A stretch of 64,000 bases of DNA from Agreia sp. PsM10 (lineage in GTDB: Bacteria > Actinomycetota > Actinomycetes > Actinomycetales > Microbacteriaceae): the NCBI RefSeq assembly GCF_030433855.1, contig NZ_JARUXC010000003.1, positions 124,001 through 188,000 of the forward strand, read 5' to 3'. Shown here piece after piece: positions 1 through 9,227 of this stretch (position 1 is the first letter of the stretch; every line of letters begins with the position of its first letter). The notes below the pieces were generated by a model. That model did no database searches and was not told where the DNA came from. It worked only from the letters and a program-made list of their open reading frames with translations. The position numbers were made by a program, and so were the translations under genes.

Positions 1-1716
1 CACCGGCCCGTCCTCGAAGACCTCGAACTCGACGACGTGCCCTCCTACGAGCTCCTGGCCCGCGGCGACACCCTCGGAGTCTTCCAGCTCGACGGTGGCG
101 CCATGCGCTCCCTTCTCAGGCTCATGAAGCCCGACAACTTCGAAGACATCTCGGCCGTGCTCGCGCTCTACCGGCCCGGCCCCATGGGTGCCGACTCCCA
201 CACCAACTACGCGCTCCGCAAGAACGCGCTGCAGCCGATCACGCCCATCCATCCCGAGCTCGAAGAGCCTCTGTTCGAGGTGCTCGGAACCACCTACGGC
301 CTGATCGTCTATCAGGAGCAGGTCATGTCGATCGCCCAGAAGCTGGCCGGCTTCACCCTGGCCCAGGCCGACCTGCTGCGCCGCGCGATGGGCAAGAAGA
401 AGAAGTCCGAGCTCGACAAGCAGTTCGAGGGCTTCTCCGCGGGCATGAAGGCGAACGGCTACTCGATGGCCGCGATCCAGACACTCTGGGACATCCTGCT
501 GCCCTTCTCCGACTACGCCTTCAACAAGGCGCACTCGGCCGCGTACGGCGTGGTCTCGTACTGGACCGCCTACCTCAAGGCCCACTATCCCGCCGAGTAC
601 ATGGCCGCGCTTCTCACGAGCGTCGGCGACTCGAAAGACAAGATGGCGATCTACCTCAACGAGTGCCGTCGCATGAACATCAAGGTGCTTCCGCCCGACG
701 TCAACGAGTCGATCGGATTCTTCGCCGCCGTGGGGGAGGACATCCGCTTCGGTCTCGGCGCCGTGCGCAACGTCGGGTTCAACGTCGTCGACGGGATCAA
801 GAACGCCCGCGAGGAGAAGGGCCGCTTCGAGTCGTTCCACGACTTCCTGCGCAAGGTTCCCCTGCCCGTCACGAACAAGCGGGCGATCGAGTCGCTGATC
901 AAGGCGGGCGCCTTCGACTCGCTCGGATCGTCGCGCCGCGCCCTCATGGAGATCCACGAGGATGCCGTCGAGAGCGCGGTCAGCGACAAGAGGGCCGAGG
1001 CCAACGGCCAGGTCGGTTTCGACTTCGACAGCCTGTGGGACGAGCCGCAGACCGAGAGCCAGGTTCCCGAGCGTCCCGAGTGGACGAAGCGCGACAAACT
1101 GGCGTTCGAGCGCGAGATGCTCGGCCTCTACGTGTCGGACCACCCCCTCGCCGGCCTCGAGATACCTCTGGCGAAGCACGCCTCGACCTCGATCACCGAT
1201 CTGCTCGCGAGCGAGCACACGCAGGACGGCGACCAGGTGACGGTGGCGGGCCTGATCACGAACGTGCAGCACCGCACGGCACGCAACAGCGGCAACCAGT
1301 ACGGCATGATCCAGATCGAGGACTTCGGCGGCGAGGTCACGGCTATGTTCATGGGCAAGTCCTACCAGGAGTTCGCACCGGCGCTGACGAACGACTCCAT
1401 CGTCGTCGTGCGGGGGCGCGTGAGCATGCGCGACGACGGTCTGAACCTGCACGCCTTCAGCCTGTTCTCGCCCGACCTCGGACAGGCGGGCGGTTTCGGC
1501 CCGGTCGAGATCTCCCTGACCGAGGCTCGTGCGACGACCGACACGGTCAAGGCGTTGAACGACGTGCTGATCCGTCACTCGGGCGACACCGAGGTTCGGC
1601 TCAAGCTCGTCAAGGGCCAGACGGCCCGGGTGTTCGAGATTCCCTACCCGGTTCGCGTCTCGGCCGACCTCTACGGAGAGCTGAAGTCGCTCCTCGGGCC
1701 GAACTGCCTCGCCTGA
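1..1716 (+). CDS. dnaE: DNA polymerase III subunit alpha, C-terminal part (5' end outside window)
   Basis: Catalytic subunit of the replicative DNA polymerase. The frame is open from base 1 and 571 residues are visible, roughly the second half of a protein usually near 1150-1180 aa. Seen: the finger-domain stretch GDTLGVFQLDGGAM, RPGPMGADSH and YQEQVM near the left edge, a helix-hairpin-helix region (around VTNKRAIESLIKAGAFD), the conserved MLGLYVSDHPL, and an OB-fold (about residues 400-480) with GDQVTVAGLITNVQ. The PHP domain and the palm with the catalytic aspartates lie upstream of the window. The stop is three bases before the end of a convergent flavin reductase gene, so no terminator space exists. 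Confidence 0.96.
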   Translation, partial: HRPVLEDLELDDVPSYELLARGDTLGVFQLDGGAMRSLLRLMKPDNFEDISAVLALYRPGPMGADSHTNYALRKNALQPITPIHPELEEPLFEVLGTTYGLIVYQEQVMSIAQKLAGFTLAQADLLRRAMGKKKKSELDKQFEGFSAGMKANGYSMAAIQTLWDILLPFSDYAFNKAHSAAYGVVSYWTAYLKAHYPAEYMAALLTSVGDSKDKMAIYLNECRRMNIKVLPPDVNESIGFFAAVGEDIRFGLGAVRNVGFNVVDGIKNAREEKGRFESFHDFLRKVPLPVTNKRAIESLIKAGAFDSLGSSRRALMEIHEDAVESAVSDKRAEANGQVGFDFDSLWDEPQTESQVPERPEWTKRDKLAFEREMLGLYVSDHPLAGLEIPLAKHASTSITDLLASEHTQDGDQVTVAGLITNVQHRTARNSGNQYGMIQIEDFGGEVTAMFMGKSYQEFAPALTNDSIVVVRGRVSMRDDGLNLHAFSLFSPDLGQAGGFGPVEISLTEARATTDTVKALNDVLIRHSGDTEVRLKLVKGQTARVFEIPYPVRVSADLYGELKSLLGPNCLA

Positions 1717-1719
1717 CGG

Positions 1720-2259
1720 CTAGGCGTGGTCGCCGAGCAGCCGGTAGGAGCGCTCGTGATACAGCAGGGCCTCGTCGTCGTCGCCGAGGCCGCCCTGCTC
1801 GATCTGAACGGCGACGACCGCGTTGTTGTGCAGCGGCATGCGCCCGATGATCCGGCCGACCATCCACGCGGTCACGTCCTTGAGCACGGGCAGGCCGTGC
1901 GGCCCCCGGTGCCAGTGGTCGCCCGCGAATCGCAGCGAGTGATCGCCCGACATGATCTCCGCCACCGGACGGTTACGCGAACCGAGCATGTGGATGGCGA
2001 CGAACTCGGTCTCGGAGATCGCGCGCCACGCGCTGGCCGAGCGGGCCATGTTGAAGGTCGCCATGGGCGGCACCGCGGAGAGCGACGACAACGACGTGGC
2101 GGTGAAGCCGACGGGATCTCCCTCGGGGGAGAGCGCCGTCACCACGGCCACGCCGGCGGCATGACGCCGGAACGCCTGTTTGAAAGCCAGGAGATCGTCG
2201 GGTGTCTGCGGCTGGCTGGGGGTCGCCTCGGGGGCGTCGGGCTCGGTGCTATCGGTCAC
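1720..2259 (-). CDS. Flavin reductase family protein (FMN-binding, HpaC-like)
   Basis: A 179-aa protein of the split-barrel flavin reductase family, which reduces FMN or FAD with NAD(P)H, often for a partner monooxygenase. Seen: FKQAFRRHAAGVAVVTALSPEG at the start of the barrel, GFTATSLSSLSAVPP (typical flavin-contact segment) and a C-terminal HYER-like segment (LLYHERSYRLLG). I chose GTG 2259 because GGAGGA lies just upstream; a TTG at 2271 would add four residues. No monooxygenase is adjacent, so the partner and substrate are unknown. It is transcribed divergently from hisD. Confidence 0.85.
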   Translation of the reverse strand: MTDSTEPDAPEATPSQPQTPDDLLAFKQAFRRHAAGVAVVTALSPEGDPVGFTATSLSSLSAVPPMATFNMARSASAWRAISETEFVAIHMLGSRNRPVAEIMSGDHSLRFAGDHWHRGPHGLPVLKDVTAWMVGRIIGRMPLHNNAVVAVQIEQGGLGDDDEALLYHERSYRLLGDHA

Positions 2260-2325
2260 GCATTCCTCCAACGCGGCACGGAGGGTGGGCTATTCCCCGA
2301 GGAGAGGACACCGGGGAACGGCTAA

Positions 2326-2331
2326 TACAAT
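2326..2331 (+). promoter_or_regulatory. Possible -10 element of hisD (TACAAT)
   Basis: TACAAT matches the actinobacterial -10 pattern TANNNT and ends nine bases before the hisD ATG, so the transcript could be leaderless or nearly so. Only a weak CAGG precedes the ATG. No convincing -35 is seen. Confidence 0.35.
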
Positions 2332-2340
2332 GAACAGGCC

Positions 2341-3657
2341 ATGATTCAGACGATCGACCTCCGAGGTCACAAGCCTAGCCCTTCCGAACTCAGCGACCTG
2401 GTGCCCCGTTCGCTGACCGATGTGTCGGTCGCGCAGCTCGCCGCGCAGGAGTTGATCGATGATGTGGTCGCTCGGGGAGAGCAGGCGATCCTCGACCAGG
2501 CCCTGCGGTTCGACGGCGTCGCGCCGGCGTCCATCCGGGTCTCGCAGAGCGAGATCGACGACGCCGTCGCACAGCTCGACCCCGCGGTGCGCACCGCCCT
2601 GGAGTCGGCCATCGACAGGGTTCGCAAGGCCACGCGCGCCCAGGTTCCCCCGCCCACGACCACGAGCCTCGGCCCCGGAGCGCTCGTCGAGCAGCGGTGG
2701 CAGCCTGTCGACAGGGTCGGTCTCTACGTGCCCGGCGGCAAGGCGGTCTACCCGTCGAGCGTCGTCATGAACGTGGTTCCCGCGCAGGTTGCCGGGGTCT
2801 CCTCGATCGCCCTCGTCTCGCCCCCGCAGAAGCAGTTCGGCGGATCGGTGCACCCCACCATCCTCGGCGCGGCGGGTCTGCTCGGCATCACCGAGGTCTA
2901 CGCCATGGGCGGCGCCGGCGCGATCGGCGCCCTGGCCCACGGCATCCCGTCGCTCGGCCTCGACCCCGTTCAAGTCATCACCGGGCCCGGCAACGTCTAC
3001 GTCGCCGCTGCCAAGCGCATCGTGCACGGGCGTGCGGGCATCGACTCCGAAGCAGGTCCCACCGAGATCCTCATCATCGCCGACGACAGCGCGGACGCGT
3101 CGTTCGTCGTGGCAGACCTGGTGAGCCAGGCCGAGCACGACGAGCTCGCCGCGGCTGTGCTCGTGACCGATTCGGCCCGGCTCGCCGACTCCGTTCGGTC
3201 GCTGCTCGACGACGCCGCACGGTCCACGCGTCACGCCGACAGGGTGGCCGTGGCGCTCGACGGCGTGCAGTCGGCCATCGTGCTCGTCGACGACCTCGCG
3301 GCGGCGGCTGACTTCAGCAACGCCTACGGTCCCGAGCACCTCGAGATCCAGACGAGCGATCCCGACGCACTCCTTCCCGCGATCCACAGTGCCGGGGCGA
3401 TCTTCCTGGGTGCGTACTCTCCCGTGAGCCTCGGCGACTACCTCGCCGGTTCGAACCACGTGCTCCCGACCGGGGGCCAGTCCCGGTTCTCCTCAGGCCT
3501 CGGCGCCTACACGTTCCTCCGTCCTCAGCAGGTCATCCGCTACGACAGTGCGGCCCTCCGAGAGGTCAGCGGCCGAATCCACGCCCTCGCCGAGTCGGAG
3601 AACCTGCCGGCGCACGCCGAGGCCGTGGCCGCGCGTTTCGAATCCACAGACAGGTAG
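2341..3657 (+). CDS. hisD: Histidinol dehydrogenase
   Basis: Catalyses the last two steps of histidine synthesis, L-histidinol to L-histidine with two NAD+, in the cytoplasm. The 438-aa length is usual for the family. Seen: [16 protein letters not shown] (NAD-binding region), [12 protein letters not shown], the Zn/substrate region [12 protein letters not shown] with its Gln and His, and GPEHLEI plus [14 protein letters not shown] near the C-terminus. It stands apart from the other his genes in this window. The downstream nrdR follows after 11 bases, so the two are probably cotranscribed. The start may be leaderless. Confidence 0.97.
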   Translation: MIQTIDLRGHKPSPSELSDLVPRSLTDVSVAQLAAQELIDDVVARGEQAILDQALRFDGVAPASIRVSQSEIDDAVAQLDPAVRTALESAIDRVRKATRAQVPPPTTTSLGPGALVEQRWQPVDRVGLYVPGGKAVYPSSVVMNVVPAQVAGVSSIALVSPPQKQFGGSVHPTILGAAGLLGITEVYAMGGAGAIGALAHGIPSLGLDPVQVITGPGNVYVAAAKRIVHGRAGIDSEAGPTEILIIADDSADASFVVADLVSQAEHDELAAAVLVTDSARLADSVRSLLDDAARSTRHADRVAVALDGVQSAIVLVDDLAAAADFSNAYGPEHLEIQTSDPDALLPAIHSAGAIFLGAYSPVSLGDYLAGSNHVLPTGGQSRFSSGLGAYTFLRPQQVIRYDSAALREVSGRIHALAESENLPAHAEAVAARFESTDR

Positions 3658-3668
3658 GCCTTCTCCCC

Positions 3669-4157
3669 ATGTTCTGCCCATATTGCCGATACCCCGACTC
3701 CCGGGTCGTCGATTCTCGAACGACAGACGACGGCCTCGCGATCCGCCGTCGGCGCCAGTGCCCGGAATGCGGCCGACGCTTCAGCACCACCGAGACCGCA
3801 AGCCTCAACGTGATCAAGCGCAGCGGTGTCGTCGTGCCCTTCAGCCGCGACAAGATCGTGAGCGGAGTGCGCAAGGCCTGCCAGGGTCGACCCGTCACCG
3901 ACTCCGACCTGGCGATTCTCGCCCAGCGCGTGGAGGAGACCGTGCGCCTCAGCGGAGCCGCGCAGATCGAGGCGAACGATATCGGTCTCGCCATCCTGCA
4001 GCCCCTGCGCGAGCTCGACGAGGTGGCCTACCTGCGCTTCGCGAGCGTGTATCAGGGCTTCGATTCGCTCGAAGACTTCGAAGAGGCCATCACCCTGCTG
4101 CGTGTCGAGCACGCGGCGTCACGCTCCTCCGACGAGAAGCAGACCACGGTCGAGTGA
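3669..4157 (+). CDS. nrdR: Transcriptional repressor NrdR
   Basis: Nucleotide-sensing repressor of ribonucleotide reductase genes. The 162-aa protein begins [17 protein letters not shown] and has the paired zinc-ribbon cysteines CPYC and CPEC (residues about 3-34), followed by an ATP-cone domain from about residue 46 ([16 protein letters not shown]) that binds ATP/dATP. No NrdR boxes were recognised here and the nrd genes are outside the window. Its TGA overlaps the ATG of pyrD by one base (TGATG), which suggests translational coupling. Confidence 0.97.
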   Translation: MFCPYCRYPDSRVVDSRTTDDGLAIRRRRQCPECGRRFSTTETASLNVIKRSGVVVPFSRDKIVSGVRKACQGRPVTDSDLAILAQRVEETVRLSGAAQIEANDIGLAILQPLRELDEVAYLRFASVYQGFDSLEDFEEAITLLRVEHAASRSSDEKQTTVE

Positions 4158-5197
4158 TGTATGCGCTTCTCTTCTCCCTCGTCCTGACCCGCCTCGACCC
4201 CGAACGCGCGCACCACCTCGCGTTCACGGTGATCCGTCTCATACCGCGCCTCGGCATCGGCGGCATCGTCCGACGATTCACCGCGTCGAGATCGACGCAC
4301 GCCGTGAAGACCTTGGGTCTCGACTTCGCCACCCCGTTCGGACTGGCGGCCGGATTCGACAAGGATGCCCGCGGCATCCAGGGTCTGGGTGCACTCGGGT
4401 TCGGGCATGTCGAGGTGGGTACCATCACGGCGCATCCGCAGCCGGGGAACGACAGGCCCCGCCTGTTCCGTCTCATCGCCGACCGGGCGGTCGTGAACCG
4501 GATGGGGTTCAACAACGGGGGAGCGGCCGAGGCCTCGCTTCGAGTGGCGCGGGCGACCGCGTATCCGGGCCGACCCGTGATCGGGGTCAACATCGGCAAG
4601 AGCCGCATCGTCGATGTCGACGACGCGATCGGCGATTACATCTCGAGCACACGGGCGCTCGCCCCGGTGGCCGACTACCTGGTGGTGAACGTCAGCTCCC
4701 CGAACACCCCGGGGCTTCGCGGCCTGCAGGAGATCGACAAGCTGGAGCCGCTGCTGAAGGCGGTCAAGACCGAGGCCGGCTCGACACCGCTGCTCGTGAA
4801 GATCGCGCCCGACCTCACCGACGACGAGGTGGAGCGGGTCTCCCGGCTCGCTGTCGACCTGGGCCTCGACGGCATCATCGCCACGAATACCACCCTCTCC
4901 CGCGAGGGCCTGCGCACAGACCCGACGATCGTGGCGGCAGCCGGTGCGGGCGGGCTCTCAGGCGCCCCTCTGGCGGCGCGATCCCTCGACGTGCTGCGTC
5001 TCATCCGGGCGGTCGTGCCTGCGGAGCTCTGCGTGATCTCCGTCGGCGGGGTGGAGACGGCGCACGACGTGGTCGAGCGGCTTAGAGCGGGCGCGACCCT
5101 CGTTCAGGGTTACACCGCGTTCCTCTACCTCGGGCCCCTGTGGGCGCGCCGTATCAATCGCGGGCTCGACAGACTGCTCGCGGCGGAGAGCGCCTAG
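4157..5197 (+). CDS. pyrD: Dihydroorotate dehydrogenase (quinone), class 2
   Basis: Oxidises dihydroorotate to orotate in pyrimidine synthesis and passes electrons to membrane quinone. The 346-aa protein has the class 2 N-terminal membrane-association helices ([20 protein letters not shown]), FGLAAGFDKDARG (FMN site), NRMGFNN and the serine-containing catalytic segment VNVSSPNTPGLRGLQ; TNTTLSR and SVGGV follow at the FMN phosphate site. The ATG overlaps the nrdR stop. The 3' end overlaps the convergent YdeI-like gene by four bases. Confidence 0.96.
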   Translation: MYALLFSLVLTRLDPERAHHLAFTVIRLIPRLGIGGIVRRFTASRSTHAVKTLGLDFATPFGLAAGFDKDARGIQGLGALGFGHVEVGTITAHPQPGNDRPRLFRLIADRAVVNRMGFNNGGAAEASLRVARATAYPGRPVIGVNIGKSRIVDVDDAIGDYISSTRALAPVADYLVVNVSSPNTPGLRGLQEIDKLEPLLKAVKTEAGSTPLLVKIAPDLTDDEVERVSRLAVDLGLDGIIATNTTLSREGLRTDPTIVAAAGAGGLSGAPLAARSLDVLRLIRAVVPAELCVISVGGVETAHDVVERLRAGATLVQGYTAFLYLGPLWARRINRGLDRLLAAESA

Positions 5198-5637
5198 CGG
5201 AGCTCGGCCAGCGCGGCGTCGATCCGGCGGAGGCGCGTGGCCTCGGTCTTCGCCGACTCGATCGGCAGCACGATGCGGTTCTGATTGCTGTACGAGAGCG
5301 CGTCGAAGCGGGCCTTCGCGGCAGGGTCGCCATCGAGAGCGCCGGCGAGGTCGGCGGGAACGGCGACCTCGCGGGGGGCGGTGTCGGGCTCGAGGGCGAC
5401 CTCGACCTCGTCGCCGCCGGAGACGCCCGCCGCCTCACGGTTCGCCGCGCTGAGAAAGATCATCAGCCGGCCCTTGTAAGGCGCGACGCTGCTGCGATAG
5501 CTGTGGCCTCCCACGGTCACGACGACGGGGATCCGCTTCGCCGTTCCGAGAGCGGACATGACGTCGGCGGGAACCTCGATGCCGGTGTTGTTGCCGTCGA
5601 GGACGATGGTCGTGGTGAACTTCACGAGAGCAGCCAT
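5194..5637 (-). CDS. DUF1905 / YdeI-like (OmpD-associated family) protein
   Basis: A 147-aa two-part protein. Residues 1-95 look like the DUF1905 beta-barrel (VKFTTTIVLDGNNTG, IPVVVTVGGHSYRSSV, SGGDEVEVALEPD). Residues 100-147 carry the short helical YdeI/OmpD-associated segment (ARFDALSYSNQNRIVLPIES). Family members have been linked to bacteriocin protection by homology only, and the true role here is unknown. It lies 29 bases downstream of the DUF3043 gene on the same strand, so the two may share a transcript. Confidence 0.8.
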   Translation of the reverse strand: MAALVKFTTTIVLDGNNTGIEVPADVMSALGTAKRIPVVVTVGGHSYRSSVAPYKGRLMIFLSAANREAAGVSGGDEVEVALEPDTAPREVAVPADLAGALDGDPAAKARFDALSYSNQNRIVLPIESAKTEATRLRRIDAALAELR

Positions 5638-5666
5638 GTCGTTTCGCCTGGGTCGAGGCCCGTGGA

Positions 5667-6236
5667 TCAGACCGGGTACTTGCCGCGCTTGACCTGCGGC
5701 TTCGGCAGGCGGAGCGGGCGCAGCTGCAGGGCGCGCATGGCCGCGTACCAGCGCACGCCCTTCTCGACGCGGTCGTCGCCGAACTTCGCCTTGAGCTTGC
5801 GCGTGACGAGCCAGCCGAGCAGGAGGCTGTCGGCCACCACGAGAACGACGAACGCGTAGAGGGCGAGCATCAGGGCCGTCTGAACGGTCGGGTTCGGAAC
5901 GAGGGTCGCCAGGATGACGGCGAACATCACCGGGATCATGACCTCGCCGAGACTGAACCGTGCGTCGACGTAGTCGCGGATGTAGCGGCGCTGGGGACCC
6001 TTGTCGCGGATCGGGAGGAACTTCTCCTCGCCGTTGGCCATGCCGATGCGGGCCCTGTCGCGGGACTCCTGCAGCTTCGCGCGCGACGCCTTGCGGGCCT
6101 CTTTGTTGTCGCCGGCGACGAGAGGACGCCTGTTCGCGGCCTCGCGCTCCTTGCGCGTCGGGGTCGCGTGACCCTTGCCGCCCAGCGGGGCGTCGTCGAG
6201 CTGCGCGTCGAGAGCGGGTGCTTTGTCTTTGGCCAC
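5667..6236 (-). CDS. DUF3043 domain membrane protein
   Basis: An actinobacterial conserved protein of 189 aa with no assigned function. A charged N-terminal half (KERE, KEARKASRAKLQESRDRARIG) is followed by RRYIRDYVDARFSLGE and two hydrophobic helices (about residues 108-125 and 130-152), then a basic C-terminal tail. The GTG at 6236 begins VAKDKAPALDAQ; the longer upstream reading frame lacks family-like sequence and runs into the divergent dipeptidase gene. It is transcribed divergently from that gene with 46 bases between starts. Confidence 0.8.
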   Translation of the reverse strand: MAKDKAPALDAQLDDAPLGGKGHATPTRKEREAANRRPLVAGDNKEARKASRAKLQESRDRARIGMANGEEKFLPIRDKGPQRRYIRDYVDARFSLGEVMIPVMFAVILATLVPNPTVQTALMLALYAFVVLVVADSLLLGWLVTRKLKAKFGDDRVEKGVRWYAAMRALQLRPLRLPKPQVKRGKYPV

Positions 6237-6268
6237 GAGGTACGTCCTTGCCGAAAAGTGCAGAAGGA

Positions 6269-6274
6269 TAAAGT
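6269..6274 (+). promoter_or_regulatory. Possible leaderless promoter -10 for the dipeptidase gene
   Basis: TAAAGT lies eight bases before the ATG at 6283, and TTGCCG (6248-6253) lies 15 bases upstream as a possible -35. The only purine-rich stretch (AGAAGG) is 15 bases from the ATG, too far for a ribosome binding site, so a leaderless transcript fits better. Confidence 0.4.
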
Positions 6275-6282
6275 TTACCTCT

Positions 6283-7713
6283 ATGACTGAGAACACGGGC
6301 ACGATCAATTCACACGGCAGCGAAGCGCAGCAGACGGTGCGCGAGATCGTCGAGCGCAACATGCCGGCATCCATCTCCGACCTGACCGACCTCGTGCGCA
6401 TCCCGTCGGTGTCGTGGGAGGCCTTCGACCGGTCGTTCGTCGCCCAGAGCGCAGCGGCGGTGGCCGCGCTGCTCGACGACACCGGTGCCTTCGACTCCGT
6501 CGTCACGTCGCAGGCGGAGACGCCCGAGGGTGGTCTCGGACAGCCCGCCGTGCTGGCGACGAGGGCGGCGAAGAACGGGCGCCCCACCGTGCTGCTCTAC
6601 GCGCACCACGATGTCCAGCCCCCCGGCGACGAGGCCGATTGGCAGTCGGCGCCCTACGAACCCACGATCCGGGGCGACCGTCTGTACGGGCGCGGGGCAT
6701 CCGACGACAAGGCCGGCGTCGTGTCGCACATCGCGTCGGTGCGCGCCCTGGTCGAGGCGACGCAGAACGAGTTCGACCTGGGTCTGGTCGTCTTCATCGA
6801 AGGAGAAGAGGAGTTCGGCTCGCGCTCCTTCGCAGCATTCCTCGACAAGCACCGCGAGCAGCTGGAGGCCGACGTCATCGTCGTCGCCGACTCCGACAAC
6901 TGGAACGTCGACACCCCGGCCCTCACCATCAGCCTGCGCGGCAACGTCACGTTCAAGCTGACGGTGCGCACCCTCGAGCACGCGTCGCACTCGGGCATGT
7001 TCGGGGGTGCGGCGCCGGATGCGATGCTCGCAGCCGTCCGCCTGCTCGCGTCGCTGCATGGCGAAGACGGGTCGGTCGCCGTCGACGGCCTCGTCGGAAC
7101 GCAGGGTGCGACCCCGGAGTATCCCGAGGATCAGCTGGCCGAGGAAGCAGGGTTCCTCGAGGGAGTGCGGAGCGTCGGGCACGGCGCCATCCTGTCGCGG
7201 CTCTGGTTCCAGCCGGCCATCACGGTAACCGGGATCGACGCACCCAGCGTCGCGAACGCATCCAACACCCTTCTGCCCCAGGTGGCCGTGCGCATCAGCT
7301 CGCGCATCGCCCCCGGGCAGAAGGCGCGCGAGGCGTTCGCCGCCATCGAGACGCACCTGCGTGCCCATGCGCCCTTCGGAGCGACCCTCGAGATCACCGA
7401 CGTCGACCTCGGCGACGCGTTCCTCGTCGACACCAGCGGCTGGGCGGTACGCGAGGCCAAGGCGGCCATGAAGGACGGCTGGGGTGTCGATCCGGTCGAC
7501 ACCGGCATCGGCGGATCCATCCCGTTCATCTCCGATCTCTCCCGCGTCTTTCCCGACGCGCAGATCCTCGTGACCGGCGTCGAGGACCCAGACACCCGCG
7601 CGCACAGCCCGAACGAGTCGCAGCACCTGGGCGTCTTCAAGCGCGCGATCCTGAGTGAGGCCCTTCTTCTGGCGCGACTGAACGAGAAGACTCTCGCCCA
7701 GCTCTCGGAATGA
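6283..7713 (+). CDS. M20 family dipeptidase
   Basis: Zinc-dependent cytoplasmic peptidase of the M20/ArgE-DapE-ACY1 group, 476 aa. Seen metal-site motifs: YAHHDVQPPGD (His ligand), GASDDKAG (bridging Asp), IEGEEEFGS (catalytic Glu pair) and, near the C-terminus, GIGGSIPFIS and DTRAHSPNES. A dimerisation lid domain lies between about residues 215 and 360. The substrate cannot be read from sequence; the closest family role is hydrolysis of dipeptides or acylated amino acids. ATG 6283 was chosen over upstream in-frame codons because they would overlap the divergent gene. Confidence 0.88.
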   Translation: MTENTGTINSHGSEAQQTVREIVERNMPASISDLTDLVRIPSVSWEAFDRSFVAQSAAAVAALLDDTGAFDSVVTSQAETPEGGLGQPAVLATRAAKNGRPTVLLYAHHDVQPPGDEADWQSAPYEPTIRGDRLYGRGASDDKAGVVSHIASVRALVEATQNEFDLGLVVFIEGEEEFGSRSFAAFLDKHREQLEADVIVVADSDNWNVDTPALTISLRGNVTFKLTVRTLEHASHSGMFGGAAPDAMLAAVRLLASLHGEDGSVAVDGLVGTQGATPEYPEDQLAEEAGFLEGVRSVGHGAILSRLWFQPAITVTGIDAPSVANASNTLLPQVAVRISSRIAPGQKAREAFAAIETHLRAHAPFGATLEITDVDLGDAFLVDTSGWAVREAKAAMKDGWGVDPVDTGIGGSIPFISDLSRVFPDAQILVTGVEDPDTRAHSPNESQHLGVFKRAILSEALLLARLNEKTLAQLSE

Positions 7714-7822
7714 AATCCGCCCACGCACGGTTTGCGTGTTTAGACTGACCACTACCGACGTTCGTGAGCGGGTCTCCCGCGCTCAGCGCCGCACGTGCTT
7801 TCCCGACTTCCTAGGAGCAGCC

Positions 7823-8185
7823 ATGAGCGACACCACAATGACCCAGACCGAGGCGCCCAGCCACCGCGTGGGCGTCACCGACGCCGCCGCCGAGAAGGTG
7901 CGCAGCCTGCTCGTGCAGGAGGGCCGTGAAGACCTCCGCCTGCGCGTCGCCGTGCAGCCGGGCGGATGCTCGGGCCTCATCTACCAGCTCTACTTCGACG
8001 AGCGCCAGCTCGACGGAGACGCCGTCGTCGACTACAACGGGGTCGAGGTGATCGTCGACGAGATGAGTGTGCCGTACCTCGACGGAGCCACCATCGACTT
8101 CGAGGACACCATCCAGAAGCAGGGGTTCACGATCGACAACCCCAACGCCGGAGGAAGCTGCGCCTGCGGCGATTCGTTCCACTGA
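7823..8185 (+). CDS. erpA: A-type iron-sulfur carrier/insertion protein (HesB/IscA/ErpA)
   Basis: Delivers Fe-S clusters to apo-proteins. The 120-aa protein has the three family cysteines, one in QPGGCSGLIY and the C-terminal pair in GGSCACGDSF. The start ATG 7823 has AGGAG seven bases upstream. It directly precedes the respiratory operon; the Rieske subunit QcrA in the facing operon is a plausible client, though that is inference from neighbourhood only. ErpA is the usual actinobacterial name, but IscA/SufA-type naming is equally possible. Confidence 0.9.
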   Translation: MSDTTMTQTEAPSHRVGVTDAAAEKVRSLLVQEGREDLRLRVAVQPGGCSGLIYQLYFDERQLDGDAVVDYNGVEVIVDEMSVPYLDGATIDFEDTIQKQGFTIDNPNAGGSCACGDSFH

Positions 8186-8225
8186 TTATTCGGGTCCCAC
8201 GAGGCCCGGAGATCCGCTGTTCCTC

Positions 8226-8253
8226 AAGGGAGTCGCTGTCAAGCGGCTCCCTT
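8226..8253 (+). terminator. Rho-independent-type hairpin after erpA
   Basis: An 11-bp stem (AAGGGAGTCGC with GCGGCTCCCTT, one G-U pair) with a six-base loop. It lies 40 bases after the erpA stop and before the cta operon. Confidence 0.7.
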
Positions 8254-8348
8254 CGTGGATTCAGGCGGGCGTGTTATGTCGAGTAGGCTAGGCCTCGGTT
8301 CTCTACACTTGTGGGTAGTTCCTTCCACAGTCTTCCGAAAGGTCACTG

Positions 8349-9215
8349 GTGCGCTCTCGACGTCTCCGCTGGGCCGCAATTCCCATTGCTGCCACCCTCG
8401 CATTCCTCCTCGCCGGCTGCACTCAGCAGCAGCTGCAGGGGTGGCTGCCCACCGAGCCGGGAACGACGAACAACGTCGATCGCGTGATCGGGCTCTGGGT
8501 CACGTCGTGGATCGTGCTCCTCATCGTCGGAGTCATCACCTGGGGCCTCACGCTCTGGGCGGTCATCGTCTATCGTCGTCGCCGCGGCCAGACGGGCCTC
8601 CCCGCCCAGCTGCGCTACAACATGCCGATCGAGATCTTCTACACGGTCGTTCCGCTCATCCTGGTGCTGGGCTTCTTCGCCTTCACCGCCCGTGACCAGT
8701 CGGCCATCGAGGCCAAGTACGACGACCCCGACGTCACGATCGCCGTCTACGGCAAGCAGTGGGCATGGGACTTCAACTACGTCGACGAAGACGTCTACTC
8801 CGCCGGCATCCAGGGCCAGCCCGACCCCGACGACGCCAAGGGCAGCCTGGTCGAGTCCGAGATCCCCACGCTGTACCTGCCGGTGGGCAAGAAGGTCGAG
8901 ATCCAGCTCGAGGCTCGCGATGTCATCCACTCCTTCTGGGTCATCGACTTCCTCTACAAGAAAGACATGATCCCCGGCAAGACGAACTACATGTACGTGA
9001 CGCCGGAGCGTGAGGGCACGTACAGCGGCAAGTGCGCGGAGCTGTGCGGCGAGTACCACTCGCTCATGCTCTTCAACGTCAAGGTCGTCTCGCAAGACGA
9101 GTACGACACGTACATCCAGTCTCTGAAGGACGCCGGATTCAACGGCCAGCTCGGACACGAGTACGACAGAAATCAGAACCTCCCCGGCACGACGTCGCCC
9201 CGGGTAGCGGAGTAG
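8349..9215 (+). CDS. ctaC: Cytochrome c oxidase subunit II
   Basis: Takes electrons from the bcc complex through the CuA centre and passes them to subunit I. The 288-aa lipoprotein has a signal peptide ending LAGC, two transmembrane helices (about residues 47-70 and 92-115), then an extracytoplasmic cupredoxin domain with the CuA motif CAELCGEYHSLM and the upstream His in DVIHSFWV. The GTG start has GAAAGG upstream. First gene of ctaC-ctaD-ctaF, with 12 bases to ctaD. Confidence 0.97.
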   Translation: MRSRRLRWAAIPIAATLAFLLAGCTQQQLQGWLPTEPGTTNNVDRVIGLWVTSWIVLLIVGVITWGLTLWAVIVYRRRRGQTGLPAQLRYNMPIEIFYTVVPLILVLGFFAFTARDQSAIEAKYDDPDVTIAVYGKQWAWDFNYVDEDVYSAGIQGQPDPDDAKGSLVESEIPTLYLPVGKKVEIQLEARDVIHSFWVIDFLYKKDMIPGKTNYMYVTPEREGTYSGKCAELCGEYHSLMLFNVKVVSQDEYDTYIQSLKDAGFNGQLGHEYDRNQNLPGTTSPRVAE

Positions 9216-9227
9216 GGGAACGTAACG

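Noticed and set aside
6310-7752. A 480-residue minus-strand frame over the dipeptidase gene.
   Set aside because: It is the antisense shadow of an M20 peptidase with all metal motifs in place.
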